Shown here in pieces: positions 20,101 to 31,868 of a stretch of 64,000 nucleotides of DNA. The notes beneath the pieces were generated by a model. The model saw nothing but the letters and a program-made list of their open reading frames with translations, had not been told where the DNA came from and made no database searches. Each line of letters starts with the position of its first letter. The first letter of the stretch is position 1. Location of the stretch: NCBI GenBank assembly GCA_047967505.1, contig CM106541.1. One strand, 5' to 3'. This stretch comes from Dipteris shenzhenensis. Its lineage: Eukaryota; Polypodiophyta; Polypodiopsida; Gleicheniales. The position numbers and the translations under genes were made by a program.

Positions 20101-21296
20101 GTACTAATGAAATACACGTGTGGACTTACTTGTTGGGGATGAAACTTTGCAGGACTCTTAGGCCACCCTAGACATACATCCATGCAAGATTTGGTCTGAA
20201 CTGATTTGGTATGCACCACGTGGAAGGTCCAATGCGTACATTTTTACAATCCCTACTAGCACGACTGTGGCAAAGCTATGGCGCCTACATATGCGTGTGG
20301 ACTTATCTGTTGGGAATGAAACTTCGCACGACTCTTAGGGCACCCTAGACATACATCCACACAAGATTTGGTCTCCAATTGATTTGGTATGTGCCACGTG
20401 GAAGGTATAATGCGTACATTTTTACAATCCCTACTAGCACGACTACGTGTGAAAAATGGTGCACGTACTAACGAAATATGCACGTGGACTTATCTATTGG
20501 AGATTAAACTTTGCACAGCTCTTAGGCTACCGTAGACGTACATCCACGCAAGATTTGGTGCCCAACTTATTTGGTATGCGCCACATGGAAGGACAAATGC
20601 GTACATTTTTACAATCCCTACTAGCACGACTACGTATGAAAAATGGCACACATACTAATGAAATATGCACGTGGACTTATCTATTGGGGATGAAACTTCA
20701 CACGGCTCTTAGGCTCCCTAGACGTACATCCACGCAAGATTTGGTCTCCAATTGATTTGGTATGCACCATGTGGAAGGTATAATGCGTACATTTTTACAA
20801 TCCCTACTAGCACGACTAAACACTAAACCCTAAACCCTGAACCCTAAATCCTAAACCCTGTTGGGGATGAAACTTCACACAGCTCTTACGCTACCCTAGA
20901 CGTACATCCACGCAAGATTTGGTCTCCAACTGATCTGGTTTGCGCCACGTGGAAGGTATAATGCATACATTTTTACAATCCCTACGAGCACGAATAAACC
21001 CTAAACCCTAAATCCTAAACCCTATTAGGGATGAAACTTCACACGGCTCTTAGGCTACCCTAGACGTACATCCAACCAAGATTTTATCTCCAACTGATTT
21101 GGTATGCGCCACGTGGAAGGTATAATGCGTACATTTTTATAATCCCTACTAGCACGACTAAACCCTAAACCCTAAACCCTGAACCCTAAATCCTAAACCC
21201 TGTTGGGGATGAAACTTCACATGGCTCTTAGGCTACCCTAGACGTACATCCATGCAAGATTTGGTCTCCAACTGATCTGGTTTGCGCCACGTGGAA
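20101..21296 (+). repeat. Satellite array, left (about 150-195-bp monomers)
   Basis: About seven monomers contain TTGGGGATGAAACTTC, CTTAGGCTACCCTAGACGTA, GATTTGGTCTCCAACTGAT, GCCACGTGGAAGG and TTTTTACAATCCCTACTAGC. Some carry an ACGTGTGGACTTATC module; others carry telomere-like CCCTAAA runs instead. Every monomer has a CCACGTGG palindrome (G-box core). The array runs straight from the transposase 3' flank and ends inside the truncated TNP2 gene at about 21296. Confidence 0.95.
20818..20860. repeat. Telomere-like CCCTAAA module in satellite
   Basis: Degenerate plant telomere units (CCCTAAACCCTGAACCC, AAATCCTAAACCC) replace the usual CACGTG module of a monomer. Similar modules lie at 20993-21026 and 21158-21202. 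Confidence 0.95.
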
Positions 21297-22813
21297 GGTT
21301 TGGAGTAGTGTGCAAGCGATTTCAGAGCAGGTCCACAAACAGGACAAGCATGGTACCCACTTGTAACAAGTCCTGCACGCGTGCATGAATATGTTAGTAC
21401 AAGACATGCGTGCAAAAGAGAGTAAAAAAAGCATAATCCCTCATTGTACATGTAAAGACATAACCATGTACCTGCGCACTCTCCATATCCTGGGTAGTCA
21501 TGCATGGTCCACATCAAGATACCCCTGACTAAAATATCATTGGTATGCCTAGGAGCTCTGGAAATATCAAAGACCTGCACTCCTCTCCATAATATCTGTA
21601 ACTCCTCTATCAAAGGTGCCATGTACACGTCCATGTTTTTTGCCTTGTACTTTCATGGCACAAGTAGTGCAAGCATGAGGTGTCCCTTTTTTATTGTTAG
21701 CCATGGTGGGATATTGTAATTCACCACGACTATGGGCCATGTCGACCAAGATGTCGAACGTAACCCGAAAGGATTCACGCCGTCCACTATGTGCTTCCAA
21801 GCTGCACAATCTGCGGGAATCCTCAATGTGTGATCAGTGGACCGATGAGATGCATGCCATGTCATCAACTCCGCTATGGATTTGCATCGAAACATGTGTT
21901 GTATTCTTGCAATGATGGGAAAGTGTCTTAAGACCTTTACCGGTATCCTCTCACCCTGCAAGTCATCTCTATATCGTTGTTCCCCACACTTTGGACAACT
22001 AGCCAAATCTCCATGCTCACGACGAAAGAGAATACAATCATTACGGCAAGCATGGATGGTATCATAATCCATACCCACCATTGTTAGCATCTTTTTCGCT
22101 TCATCTCTTGATGCGGGCATGGTATTTGGTGCAGGCAACATCTTTTGGAGCAACCTATGACAAAGACACTATCCAAACGATGATTCTCAAAACAAACAAT
22201 ATCCAAATAATGAGTCAATCAAATTAATGCAAGGGCTAACCTCATTAAGGCCGAGACACTTGTATCCGACCACCCGTACTGTACTTGTAGATTCAAGATT
22301 GAGAGACAAGCACGTAGTTTAGACATCCTGGCACCCTCGTACAATTGTGTTGATTGCAACTCTCGCATTTTCACCTCAGACTCTGACATCACGTGTACGT
22401 GGGATGTAGTGCCCCTAAAAATGGAATCCATCATGTCGACCATACCCTCGTCGTCATCCGGGAGACTATAGTCTTGTTGAAAGTGAGAAGGTATATGTGT
22501 ACCCTCGTCACTCTCGTCATCCTGTCATAAGCTCATTCGTGTAAATAGAAGATCTTCTAATTCCGGGTATACAATAAGATTGCGAACTTAAATAGCTTTG
22601 ACTTACCGATGATCCATCAACATGTGCAACACCAACGGGGGGTACTGGTTCTGGCTCCTCCCCATACATCCGCAAGTGGCGCATGATAATACGACGTTGA
22701 TGTCGTACTTCTCGCTTGCAATGAGTGCAATGACAATATAACCTCTCCGTAAGCCACTTCGTGCTCCCGGGCGTTGGCGCATCATCGGATGAGCTTCCAC
22801 TCGTCCCTTCCAT
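21297..22813 (-). pseudogene. CACTA (En/Spm) TNP2 transposase, 5' half
   Basis: On the - strand from ATG 22813: MEGTSGSSSDDAPTPGSTKW and the transposase-associated segment HQRRIIMRHLRMYGEEPEPV, then a GT donor. Exon 2 has DDEGMVDMMDSIF and ARMSKLRACLSILNLQ; exon 3 begins KMLPAPNTMPASRDEAKKML, followed by CPKCGEQRY, HFPIIARIQHMFRCKSIAE, VDGVNPFGLRSTSWSTWPI and YMAPLIEELQILWRGVQV. A single TGA (after LLALLVP-like sequence, where Gly is expected) divides exon 3. It then reads HDYPGYGECAG and YHACPVCG, and stops where the satellite begins. The C-terminal half of TNP2 is absent. TNP2 is the large catalytic transposase of the En/Spm group, so this is the remains of an autonomous element. Confidence 0.9.
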
Positions 22814-22859
22814 CTACACTTATAAAACCAAAACATAAGCATGAAGAGGAGATGTACAC

Positions 22860-23039
22860 AATTATGAGCATAGCATGTTTAATTTGAGCTTCTCTTGAGG
22901 CTATATAAAAAGAATGACGTCGCTATATAGTAAGGATTGAAACAAAAAATCCTATATAGTAAGGCTATGTAGTAAGAGGAGATATTGACAATTATAGGCA
23001 TAGCATGTTTGACCTTCACAAGAGGCCACACAAAAAAAT
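22860..23039. other. TNP2 upstream region
   Basis: Short AT-rich region 5' of the TNP2 start, with two partial repeats of GAGGAGATnnACACAATTAT/GAGCATAGCATGTTT. It likely contains the TNP2 promoter on the - strand; no definite TATA box can be chosen. Confidence 0.4.
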
Positions 23040-23190
23040 AAACAGTAAGCGTCGCTATATAGCGACGCTCTGTTCCGTTGCTATATAGCGACGTTTTTAA
23101 TTTAAAACGTCGCTATATAGTGACACTTTAAATTAAAAACGTCGCTATATAGCCACGAAAAAGCGTCGCTATATAGCGACGCTGTGGGTT
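23040..23190. repeat. CACTA subterminal palindromes GTCGCTATATAGCGAC, set 1
   Basis: Five to six copies of the 16-bp palindrome GTCGCTATATAGCGAC or single-base variants (TTGCTATATAGCGAC, GTCGCTATATAGTGAC) lie in alternating context. The same motif fills 31590-31765 and 33826-33995 next to CACTA termini, so this marks a CACTA subterminal region. I did not find a matching terminus beside this set. Confidence 0.9.
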
Positions 23191-23219
23191 AAAACCCGAA
23201 ACGCCAAAACGCGCGGTGT

Positions 23220-23880
23220 TTTGCTCAAACCATTCCTAATCTCTCAAGTAAGCTCCCCAAAATCTCCTCCCACCTATTTTCACTGACCTCCCATCTATTC
23301 CAAGCAACCTCCTACTCTATTTTCCACTCCTCACCCTTCTCCTGCCTCTTGTACACCCTCTCTCTCCTTTTTCCCTCTTTGGTTTCTAGAAAGAAAGTTC
23401 TTCAAGAGGTGAGTTTCTTTCAACAATGTAGGTTGTTTGTTTGTTAGCTTTGGTTTTGTGAGTGTTTGTACTTGTATTGCTAAAGTTTTAAACTAGTTTT
23501 CATGCTTGATTAGAAAGGATTGAAACAAAAAACGTAATTTCAAGAAAGAAAGAAAGAAACTCACCTCTTCTTCTTGTATTTCTCTTCCTTCTCTTCCTTC
23601 TCTTCTCCTCAATCTCCTCCTTTCCTTGTCTCCTCAATCTTCTCTTTCCTTGTCTCCTTTCAAGAAGTTGCTTTTGTGATCTCCTCTTTCCACTAACATC
23701 TTATTTGAAAAAATGGGTTGTTTTCTCTCTTTTGTAGGGCCAGTCCACTACACCGAGCGGGACATACTCTCTCTTTTGTGGGGCCAGTCCACTACACCAA
23801 GGGGGACATACTTTTACAGGTAAGTGCTTCCTCTTCTTTCCATTTAAGCTTTTTGTTATTTGCATTGGCCTGCAGCTAGC
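23220..23880 (+). other. Spliced leader-like region (possible 5' end of a transcript)
   Basis: Pyrimidine-rich, UTR-like DNA has a strong donor (AAGAG|GTGAGT, 23408). A short exon-like piece (23738-23820) follows, between TTTTGTAG and ACAG|GTAAGT. That exon contains a ~48-bp direct duplication of GGCCAGTCCACTACACC plus GGGACATAC. It could be the 5' portion of the TNPA-like gene of the CACTA element; the link to the coding part at 29.7 kb is not proven. Confidence 0.35.
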
Positions 23881-23904
23881 GCCTTAAGCACTAGCTGCAG
23901 TGAT

Positions 23905-24125
23905 GGGCGTAGGAACCCTCTCTTCCCCCTTCTCTTTTTCTCATTTTTCCCCCTTCTCTTTTTTCCCTCTTCTCTTATTCTCTCTTTCCCCCTTCTCTCT
24001 TTCCCCCTCTCTCTTTTCCCTTCTCTCTTTCCTTTCCCCCTTATTCTCTATTTCCTTTCCCTCTTATTCTCTTATGCTTATGCTTCTCTCATTCCCCCTT
24101 CTCTATTTCCCCCTTCTCTCATTCG
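23905..24125. repeat. Pyrimidine-rich tract
   Basis: CCCTTCTCTCTTT-type low complexity leading into the hairpin array. Long + frames here are repeat artefacts. Confidence 0.9.
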
Positions 24126-26350
24126 CATAAGCTCTTTTTCCGCATGAGCATAAGCTCCCTCTCTATTTCCGCACGAGCATAAGCATGTTCTCTTTTTCCG
24201 CATGAGCATAAGCATGAGCTTATGCTTATGCTTATGCATAAGCATAAGCATAAGCTCATGCTTATGCTCATGCATGAGCATGAGCTTATGCGTAAGTTTC
24301 CGCATAAGCTTATGCAGAAATAGAGAATGAGAGAAGCTTATGCTTCTCTCATTCTCTTTTTCCGCATAAGCTCCTTCTCTTTTTCCGCATGAGCATAAGC
24401 ATGAGCTTATGCTTATGCTTATGCATAAGCATAAGCATAAGCATAAGCATAAGCTCATGCTTATGCTCATGCATGAGCATGAGCTTATGCGTAAGTTTCC
24501 GCATAAGCTTATGCGGAAATAGAGAATGAGAGAAGCTTATGCTTCTCTCATTCTCTTTTTCCGCATAAGCTCCTTCTCGTTTTCCGCATGAGCATAAGCA
24601 TGAGCTTATGCTTATGCTTATGCATAAGCATAAGCATAAGCTCATGCTTATGCTCATGCATGAGCATGAGCTTATGCGTAAGTTTCCGCATAAGCTTATG
24701 CGGAAATAGAGAATGAGAGAAGCTTATGCTTCTCTCATTCTCTTTTTCCGCATAAGCTCCTTCTCTACTTCCGCATGAGCATAAGCTCATTCTCCATTTC
24801 CGCATGACCATAAGCATGAGCTTATGCTTATGCTAGCATAAGCATAAGCTCCTTCTCTATTTCCGCATGACCATAAGCATAAGCTCCTTCTCTATTTCCG
24901 CATGAGCATAAGCATGAGCTTATGCTTATGCTTATGCTTCTCTATTTCCGCATGACCATAAGCATAAGCTCCTTCTCTATTTCCGCATGAGCATGAGCTT
25001 ATGCGCAAGTTTCCGCATAAGCTTATGCGGAAATAGAGAATGAGAGAAGCTTATGCTTCTCTCATTCTCTTTTTCCGCATAAGCTCCTTCTCTCTTTTCG
25101 CATAAGCTCCTTCTCTATTTCCGCATGAGCATGAGCTTATGCGCAAGTTTCCGCATAAGCTTATGCGGAAATAGAGAATGAGAGAAGCTTATGCTTCTTT
25201 CATTCTCTTTTTCCGCATAAGCTCCTTCTCTATTTTCGCATAAGCTCCTTCTCTATTTCCGCATGAGCATAAGCTCATGCTTATGCTCATGCATGAGCAT
25301 GAGCTTATGCCCAAGTTTCCGCATAAGCTTATGCGGAAATAGAGAATGAGAGAAGCTTATGCTTCTCTCATTCTCTTTTTCTGCATAAGCTCGTTCTCTC
25401 TTTCCGCATAAGCTCCTTCTCTATTTCCGCATGAGCATAAGCATGAGCTTATGCTTATGCTTATGCTTAAGCATAAGCATAAGCATAAGCTCATGCTTAT
25501 GCTCATGCATGAGCATGAGCTTATGCGCAAGTTTCCGCATAAGCTTATGCGGAAATAGAGAATGAGAGAAGCTTATGCTTCTCTCATTCTCTTTTTCCGC
25601 ATAAGCTCCTTCTCTCTTTCCGCATAAGCTCCTTCTCTATTTCCGCATGAGCATAAGCTCCTTCTCTCTTTCCGCATGAGCTCCTTCTCTCTTTCCGCAT
25701 AAGCTCCTTCTCTATGTCCGCATGAGCATAAGCATGAGCTTATGCTTATGCTCATGCATGAGCATGAGCTTATGCTTATGCTCATGCATGAGCATGAGCT
25801 TATGCGTAAGTTTCTGCAAGAGCTTATGTGGAAATAGAGAATGAGAGAAGCTTATGCTTCTCTCATTCTCTTTTTCCGCATAAGCTCCTTCTCTCTTTCC
25901 GCATAAGCTCCTTCTCTATTTCCGCATGAGCATAAGCATGAGCATGAGCTTATGCGCAAGTTTCCGCATAAGCTTATGCGGAAATAGAGAATGAGAGAAG
26001 CTTATGCTTCTCTCATTCTCTTTTTCCGCATAAGCTCCTTCTCTCTTTCCGCATAAGCTCCTTCTCTATTTCCGCATGAGCATAAGCTCCTTCTCTCTTT
26101 CCGCATGAGCTCCTTCTCTCTTTCCGCATAAGCTCCTTCTCTATATCCGCATGAGCATAAGCATGAGCTTATGCTTATGCTTATGCTGGTGCATAAGCAT
26201 AAGCATAAGCTCATGCTTATGCTCATGCATGAGCATGAGCTTATGCGTAAGTTTCCGCAAGAGCTTATGCGGAAATAGAGAATGAGAGAAGCTTATGCTT
26301 CTCTCATTCTCTTTTTCCTCATAAGCTCCTTCTCTCTTTCCGCATAAGGG
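24126..26350. repeat. GCATAAGC hairpin array I
   Basis: More than 2 kb built from GCATAAGC/GCTTATGC and TTCCGCATAAGCTCCTTCTC words. A recurrent core, CCGCATAAGCTTATGCGGAA followed by AGAGAATGAGAGAAGC, is a palindrome, so each unit can fold into long stems. Early units repeat about every 190 bp, later ones are shuffled. ORFs on either strand (rich in Ser-Cys-Gly-Asn-Arg-Glu-Gly-Ala-Tyr) are by-products. Confidence 0.95.
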
Positions 26351-27365
26351 ATGCGTCAATTTTACGAGCAAAAACCTATGAGCAGTTTTATCCGAGCGTG
26401 TTTTTCAAGAGATTTTTAAAAATGTTTTTCTTTAGGAAACATGGTTTTTACACTTTTATTTTCACTAGAACTAGATCCCTTTATCATAAAAATATACAGA
26501 CTAGTCACTCATTCATTTTTACACAACATAATTTTCTTATTTAGAGACATCCCTTTGTACCCCTGTTATTACCTTAAAAAAGTGTTGATTCCTTTAAGAA
26601 ACATTACTCATAATCACTCTCAATGTAATAATACTATGCATATATAATTACTTATTAACACATTTATATCATATGGCAATATCTTTTTAGTGTTTTTATA
26701 GCATATTTATGGACATGTTTCTAAAGAAGTTTAAATTACTATAAATAAGTATTAACTTGGGCTTATATATCACTCTCATAAAATACATGTAATATTTAAT
26801 ACTATATATGAAATATTTTCCAAAATATAACTCCATAGATGTGCTCAAATGGGGTGTTCCGATCAATTTGAGTGGTTGAATGACTATATTTGGACATTGG
26901 ATATGAAAGTTATGTCACTTTTAAAAGTGCTGTCCAAGGTAGTTTCGCCAGCGAAACTACCTTGGGAGACTTGCTTCAAAGGGGTTTCGCTGGCGAAACT
27001 ACCTGGATGGCTTGCTTCAATGAGTTTTCTTTGAAGAAACTCTTTCATGAAGATAGGTTGAGAGAGGGTTTTCAATGTCACCCCCTATTAAGTAAAAGTT
27101 GTAAGAAGGATCATAAGGGAATTTTCATAGAGAAGTCTACTCTACATGTGGGTTTCTTCAAAAGCCATCCCATTATGCTCTCACCATTCCTACAGATTCA
27201 CCTAAAGATTTTTGTATAAAATAGGCATTGCTATAATACTTTGCATATTTCTAAGTGAAACTATGTTTTCTTCTGATCGATTTTTGCCATATTTATGCAT
27301 AGTTGGAAGATTTTTTTTTCCTTCGCTCGGACGCTCGGAAGATTTCGCTCAGAAAATGCTCGTCC
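26351..27365. other. Unique AT-rich spacer between the two hairpin arrays
   Basis: No gene recognised. It contains the TTTCGC palindromes at 26934-26999. It is flanked on both sides by the same array family, as if a ~1-kb segment had been inserted into one array. Confidence 0.6.
26934..26965. repeat. 32-bp near-perfect palindrome
   Basis: Arms CCAAGGTAGTTTCGC and GCGAAACTACCTTGG are exact reverse complements around a CA centre. A second shorter palindrome with the same core, GTTTCGCTGGCGAAAC, lies at 26984-26999. Confidence 0.98.
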
Positions 27366-29450
27366 CCCCGCATAAGCTCCTTCTCTATTTCCGCGTGAGC
27401 TCCTTATGCTTATGCTTATGCTTATGCTCATGCATAAGCATAAGCTCATGCTTATGCTTATGCATGAGCATGAGCTTATGCGCAAGTTTCCGCATAAGCT
27501 CCTTCTCTCTTTCCGCATAAGCTCCTTCTCTATTTCCGCATGAGCATAAGCTCCTTCTCTCTTTCCGCATGAGCTCCTTCTCTCTTTCCGCATAAGCTCC
27601 TTCTCTATATCCGCATGAGCATAAGCTCATGCTTATGCTCATGCATGAGCATGAGCTTATGCGTAAGTTTCCGCAAGAGCTTATGCGGAAATAGAGAATG
27701 AGAGAAGCTTATGCTTCTCTCATTCTCTTTTTCCACATAAGCTCCTTCTCTCTTTCCGCATAAGCTCCTTCTCTATTTCCGCATGAGCATAAGCATGAGC
27801 TAATGCTTATGCTTATGCTTATGCTCATGCATAAGCATAAGCTCATGCTTATGCTCATGCATGAGCATGAGCTTATGCGCAAGTTTCCGCATAAGCTCCT
27901 TCTCTATATCCGCATGAGCATGAGCTTATGCGTAAGTTTCCGCATATGCGTGAGCATATGCGGAAATAGAGAATGAGAGAAGCTTATGCTTCTCTCATTC
28001 TCTATTTCCGCATATGCCGAAACATGAGCATAAGCTTATGCTCACCCATGAGCATAAGCATAAGCTCATGCAGAAAAAGAGAAGGAGCTTATGTGGAAAT
28101 AGAGAATGAGTTTCCGCATAAGCTCTTTCTATTTTTCTGCATAAGCTCTTTCTCTTTCTCTTTTGCGTGAGCATATGCGGAAATAGAGAATGAGAGAAGC
28201 TTATGCTTCTCTCCTTCTCTATTTCCGCATATGGGGAAACATGAGCATAAGCTCATGCTCACCCATGAGCATAAGCATAAGCTCATGCTGAAAAAGAGAA
28301 GGAGCTTATGCGGAAATAGAGAATGAGTTTCCGCATAAGCTCTTTCTCTTTTTCTGCATAAGCTCTTTCTCTTTCTCTTTTGCGTGAGCATATGCAGAAA
28401 TAGAGAATGAGAGAAGCTTATGCTTCTCTCCTTCTCTATCTCCGCATATGCGGAAACATGAGCATAAGCTCATGCTCACCCATGAGCATAAGCATAAGCT
28501 CATGCGGAAAAAGAGAAGGAGCTTATGCGGAAATAGAGAATGAGTTTCCGCATAAGCTCTTTCTCTTTTTCCGCATAAGCTCTTTCTCTTTCTCTTTTGC
28601 GTGAGCTTATGCAGAAATAGAGAATGAGAGAAGCTTATGCTTCTCTCCTTCTCTATTTCCGCATATGCGGAAACATGAGCATAAGCTCATGCTCACCCAT
28701 GAGCATAAGCATAAGCTCATGCGGAAAAAGAGAAGGAGCTTATGCGGAAATAGAGAATGAGTTTCCGCATAAGCTCTTTCTCTTTTTCCGCATAAGCTCT
28801 TTCTCTTTCTCTTTTGCGTGAGCATATGTGGAAATAGAGAATGAGAGAAGCTTATGCTTCTCTCCTTCTCTATTTCCGCATATGCGGAAACATGAGCATA
28901 AGCTCATGCTCACCCATGAGCATAAGCATAAGCTCATGCGGAAAAAGAGAAGGAGCTTATGTGGAAATAGAGAATGAGTTTCCGCATAAGCTCTTTCTCT
29001 TTTTCCGCATAAGCTCTTTCTCTTTCTCTTTTGCGTGAGCATATGCGAAAATAGAGAATTATGCTTCTCTCCTTCTCTATTTCCGCATATGCGGAAACAT
29101 GAGCATAAGCCCATGCTCACCCATGAGCATAAGCATAAGCTCATGCGGAAAAAGAGAAGGAGCTTATGCGAAAATAGAGAATGAGAGAAGCTTATGCTTC
29201 TCTCCTTCTCTTTTTCTGCATAAGCTCCTTCTCTTTTTCCGCATGAGCATAAGCATGCGGAAACTCATTCTCTATTTTATGCATAAGCTCCTCTTCTATT
29301 TCCAATGCCTATGCTTAAGCATAAGCTCATGCTTATGCTCATGCATGTGCATGAGCTTATGCTTAAGTTTCCGCATAAGCTCATGCTTATGCGTGAGCTT
29401 ATGCGGAAATAGAGAATGAGAGAAGCATAAGCTCATTCTCTATTTCTGCA
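27366..29450. repeat. GCATAAGC hairpin array II with 217-bp units
   Basis: Same word family as array I. From about 27960 to 29060 there are five units with a precise 217-bp period (landmarks at 27973, 28190, 28407, 28624 and 28841). Each contains TTCCGCATATGCGGAA, a perfect 16-bp palindrome in most copies, and the pair CTCATGCTCACCCATGAGC. The regular ORFs of 65 codons on the + strand repeat with the unit and are not genes. Confidence 0.95.
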
Positions 29451-29723
29451 TAAGCTCATTCTCTATTTCCCCCTTCTCTCATTTCCCCCTTCTCTCCTTC
29501 TCTATTTTGCCTCATCTCTTTCCCCTTCTCTATTTTCCCCTTCTCTCATTCTCTATTTCCTCATTCTCAATCTTTTCTTTCCTTTACATCTTCTTTCCCT
29601 CTTATCTTTCCCTCTTCTTTCCCTCTTTCCTTTCCCTCTTCTTTCCTTTCCCTCTTCTTTCTTCTTGCCTATGCCTATGCCTATGAGAATGCTCATGTTT
29701 GTTTTTTGTTTTCTATTTTCGTG
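29451..29723. repeat. Pyrimidine-rich tract
   Basis: TTCCCTCTTCTTTCC-type low complexity, ending in CCTATGCCTATGCC repeats, directly before the first 2.23-kb unit. Confidence 0.9.
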
Positions 29724-29732
29724 TTTGTGTCT

Positions 29733-31317
29733 ATGTTAGACATGGGATCACGTCGCTCATCGGACGAGTACGGACAGCCTCGCAGGACGAGAGCTCACGA
29801 TCTATATGCTCCAGAGGACTTTGATTCCTCTCAGGCGACTACCCCGAGGACTACCCCTGGTCCGACTCCTCTCGGTCCTAGCACTGTGACTACCCCTGGT
29901 CCAACCCCTCTTCCACGTAGCACTGCGACTACCCCTCAGGGGACTCCTTTGCTAGCCACGCATGGCTTTGTTGGGACTCCCGACGAGTTTGTAGCGCAGA
30001 TGAGCGATGAGGAGGCAACGAGATTCTTCTCTCTGCTCTCTCAGAGGACCTCCGCAATTCCTTCCCCTACACCGACGGGTGGACGTACTGCCCAGCCATC
30101 CCCTCGCGCCCCTTCGACCGCGGGATCATCACCTGCGCATGCCTCCCGCAAGGGAAGGAAGAGTAGGATGGGCGGCTCATGTTGTTCTGACTCAGGAGAT
30201 GTAGACGAGTCAGCACACTCACGCTCCTTTAGGTCTCCACTTGGTCCAGAGACACAGTATCAATCAGGTCCCTTTCCCTCTCCTACTCCCACAGCTACTC
30301 CTCGATCCGGAAGCGGTCGCATAGCTTCCACTCCTTCAGACTCTGCTACCGTCAATCCCCCTTACTCATCAGGGGATCTCTCCTATCAAATCACATCTGC
30401 CGGAGAGATAATAGAAGACAAAAAGGGCAAAGCAGTGATGGCCGCCATGAGGCGGTTGATGAGTCATCACTTCAAGAGCGGCATAAATATCGATTGGCGG
30501 TATCAAGATGCCCAAAAGAAGCAGACGGTGATCGATAAGTTAAAACAAAGATATCCTAATCCGCCAAATGTGGAGTTTAATAACAATTATATGCTCGAGT
30601 GCATGGGTTTGGTCCTAAAGCATCGTAGATCAACCATGCGTACTTCCATTACAAAGGGGTTGGCTAAACCCAGCTGGGCAGACAAAGCTGATTGGAAGTA
30701 ATTCAAGAAGCAACATAGGGACCATCCTGAAATGTTCGAGGGTCAGAGGAGGGCTGCGAAGAGACGGCTGGACGTCGTAGGTACTTCGCACTTTGGTGCA
30801 GGCGGATGGTATGCGTTCGAGGCAACCGTGGTAAGTTTACTTCTTTCCATTTAATGTATTGTTCTATTTGTTTTACTTACATATTACATGCACTTTAGCT
30901 AACTCTAACTCTCGTAAATTGGATCCACAGCAAGCTGCGATGGGTCGTCTTCCTACGGATGCAGAGACGCGGCGCGCATTTCGGATAGGAACAAAGCCGT
31001 GGTTCATTGAGCAAGAGGCAATGGGAGCGACAGTCGATTGGGCTGAGGTGGCTGCTCGCACGGTATAAGTTTACTCCTACTTGTAATCTCACTTTTTAAT
31101 TTAAGTTCCAATCTAATTTTCGATTTATATGGTTCACTCTTAGGGTCAAAGCTCAAGCGTCCCATCATTAGAGACGAGCGATCAACAGGGGCAAGGATCG
31201 GATGCAGGTGCCGAGGACAAGGGAGAAGACGCAGGTGTCGGGGACGAGGGAGAAGATGCAGGTGCCGAGGACCAGGGAACAGGCCAACAAGACGATTCGG
31301 ATTCGGATTTGGATTAG
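29733..31317 (+). pseudogene. CACTA TNPA-like (Transposase_24-type) protein, copy A, with premature stop
   Basis: Three exons: 29733-30830, 30931-31062 and 31144-31317, all with GT-AG borders. The N-terminal half is Pro/Thr/Ser-rich (TTPGPTPL repeats); a SSDEYG and SRKGRKSR basic region follows. The C-terminal half carries AVMAAMRRLMSHHF, DWRYQDAQKKQTVID, HRDHPEMFEGQRRA and RRLDVVGTSHFGAGGW, matching plant En/Spm-associated transposase_24 proteins. The tail is acidic (DSDSDLD). TAA at 30699-30701 replaces Tyr of copy B (DWK-stop-FKKQ), truncating this copy. In En/Spm elements such proteins bind subterminal repeats and assist TNP2; the palindromes lie just downstream. Confidence 0.8.
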
Positions 31318-31589
31318 TAGTGGTAGTAGCATTTTGTATATCCGCTCGTTAGAGCAATTTTGTATCGCCCTTTCACAAGGTAATTTTGTTACAAACACAG
31401 TTGTATATGTATATGCATTTCTTCCTCATCGTTCACAAGAACAATTTTGTATCACCCTGCAAGCAAGGGAAATTTTGTTATAAAAAACTTTCTTTTGTAA
31501 TTTCAAAAAAAAAAAAAGGATTAGTGGGGCTAAACAGGGCCAAAAGGAAGCCCTGTTTAGCCCCACTAACCCTTTTTTTTTACTTCTGT

Positions 31590-31765
31590 TAATCGTCGCT
31601 ATATAGCGACGTTTACCAGTGTCGCTATATAGCGATGATTAATAGAGTCGCTATATAGCGACGTTTTCATCATCGCTATATAGCGACGTTTGCATCGTCG
31701 CTATATAGCGACGATTAACAGCGTCGCTATATAGCCATGGTTTATAGCGACGCTCCTTTTTCGAC
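31590..31765. repeat. CACTA subterminal palindromes, set 2
   Basis: Six copies of GTCGCTATATAGCGAC or close variants (ATCGCTATATAGCGAC) occur at roughly 25-30-bp spacing. An inverted repeat just upstream, GGGGCTAAACAGGGC with GCCCTGTTTAGCCCC (about 31525-31566), forms a strong hairpin after the gene. Confidence 0.95.
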
Positions 31766-31844
31766 GATTTTAACGACTTTTATAGCGACCTTTGCACCCG
31801 TGAAAAAAAAAATTTTAATGTAAAAAGCGTCGGTATTTCCGTCG

Positions 31845-31868
31845 AAAAATGGCCTATGCCTTGTAGTG
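31845..31868 (-). mobile_element. CACTA element terminus, copy A
   Basis: Read on the - strand it begins CACTACAAGGCATAGGCCAT, a classic CACTA terminal inverted repeat. It is followed outward by GTG, a possible 3-bp target duplication. The opposite terminus was not found in the window. Confidence 0.85.

Noticed and set aside
20818-21202. A real telomere or chromosome end
   Set aside because: The CCCTAAA runs are short, degenerate and at a fixed slot in a satellite monomer; interstitial.
23745-23810. CCACTACACC as possible CACTA ends
   Set aside because: Duplicated within an exon-like piece, no following terminal repeat sequence.
24126-29450. Many 60-130-codon ORFs rich in Cys, Ser, Gly, Asn, Arg, Glu
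   Set aside because: They follow the hairpin repeat period on both strands and change frame with it; not genes.
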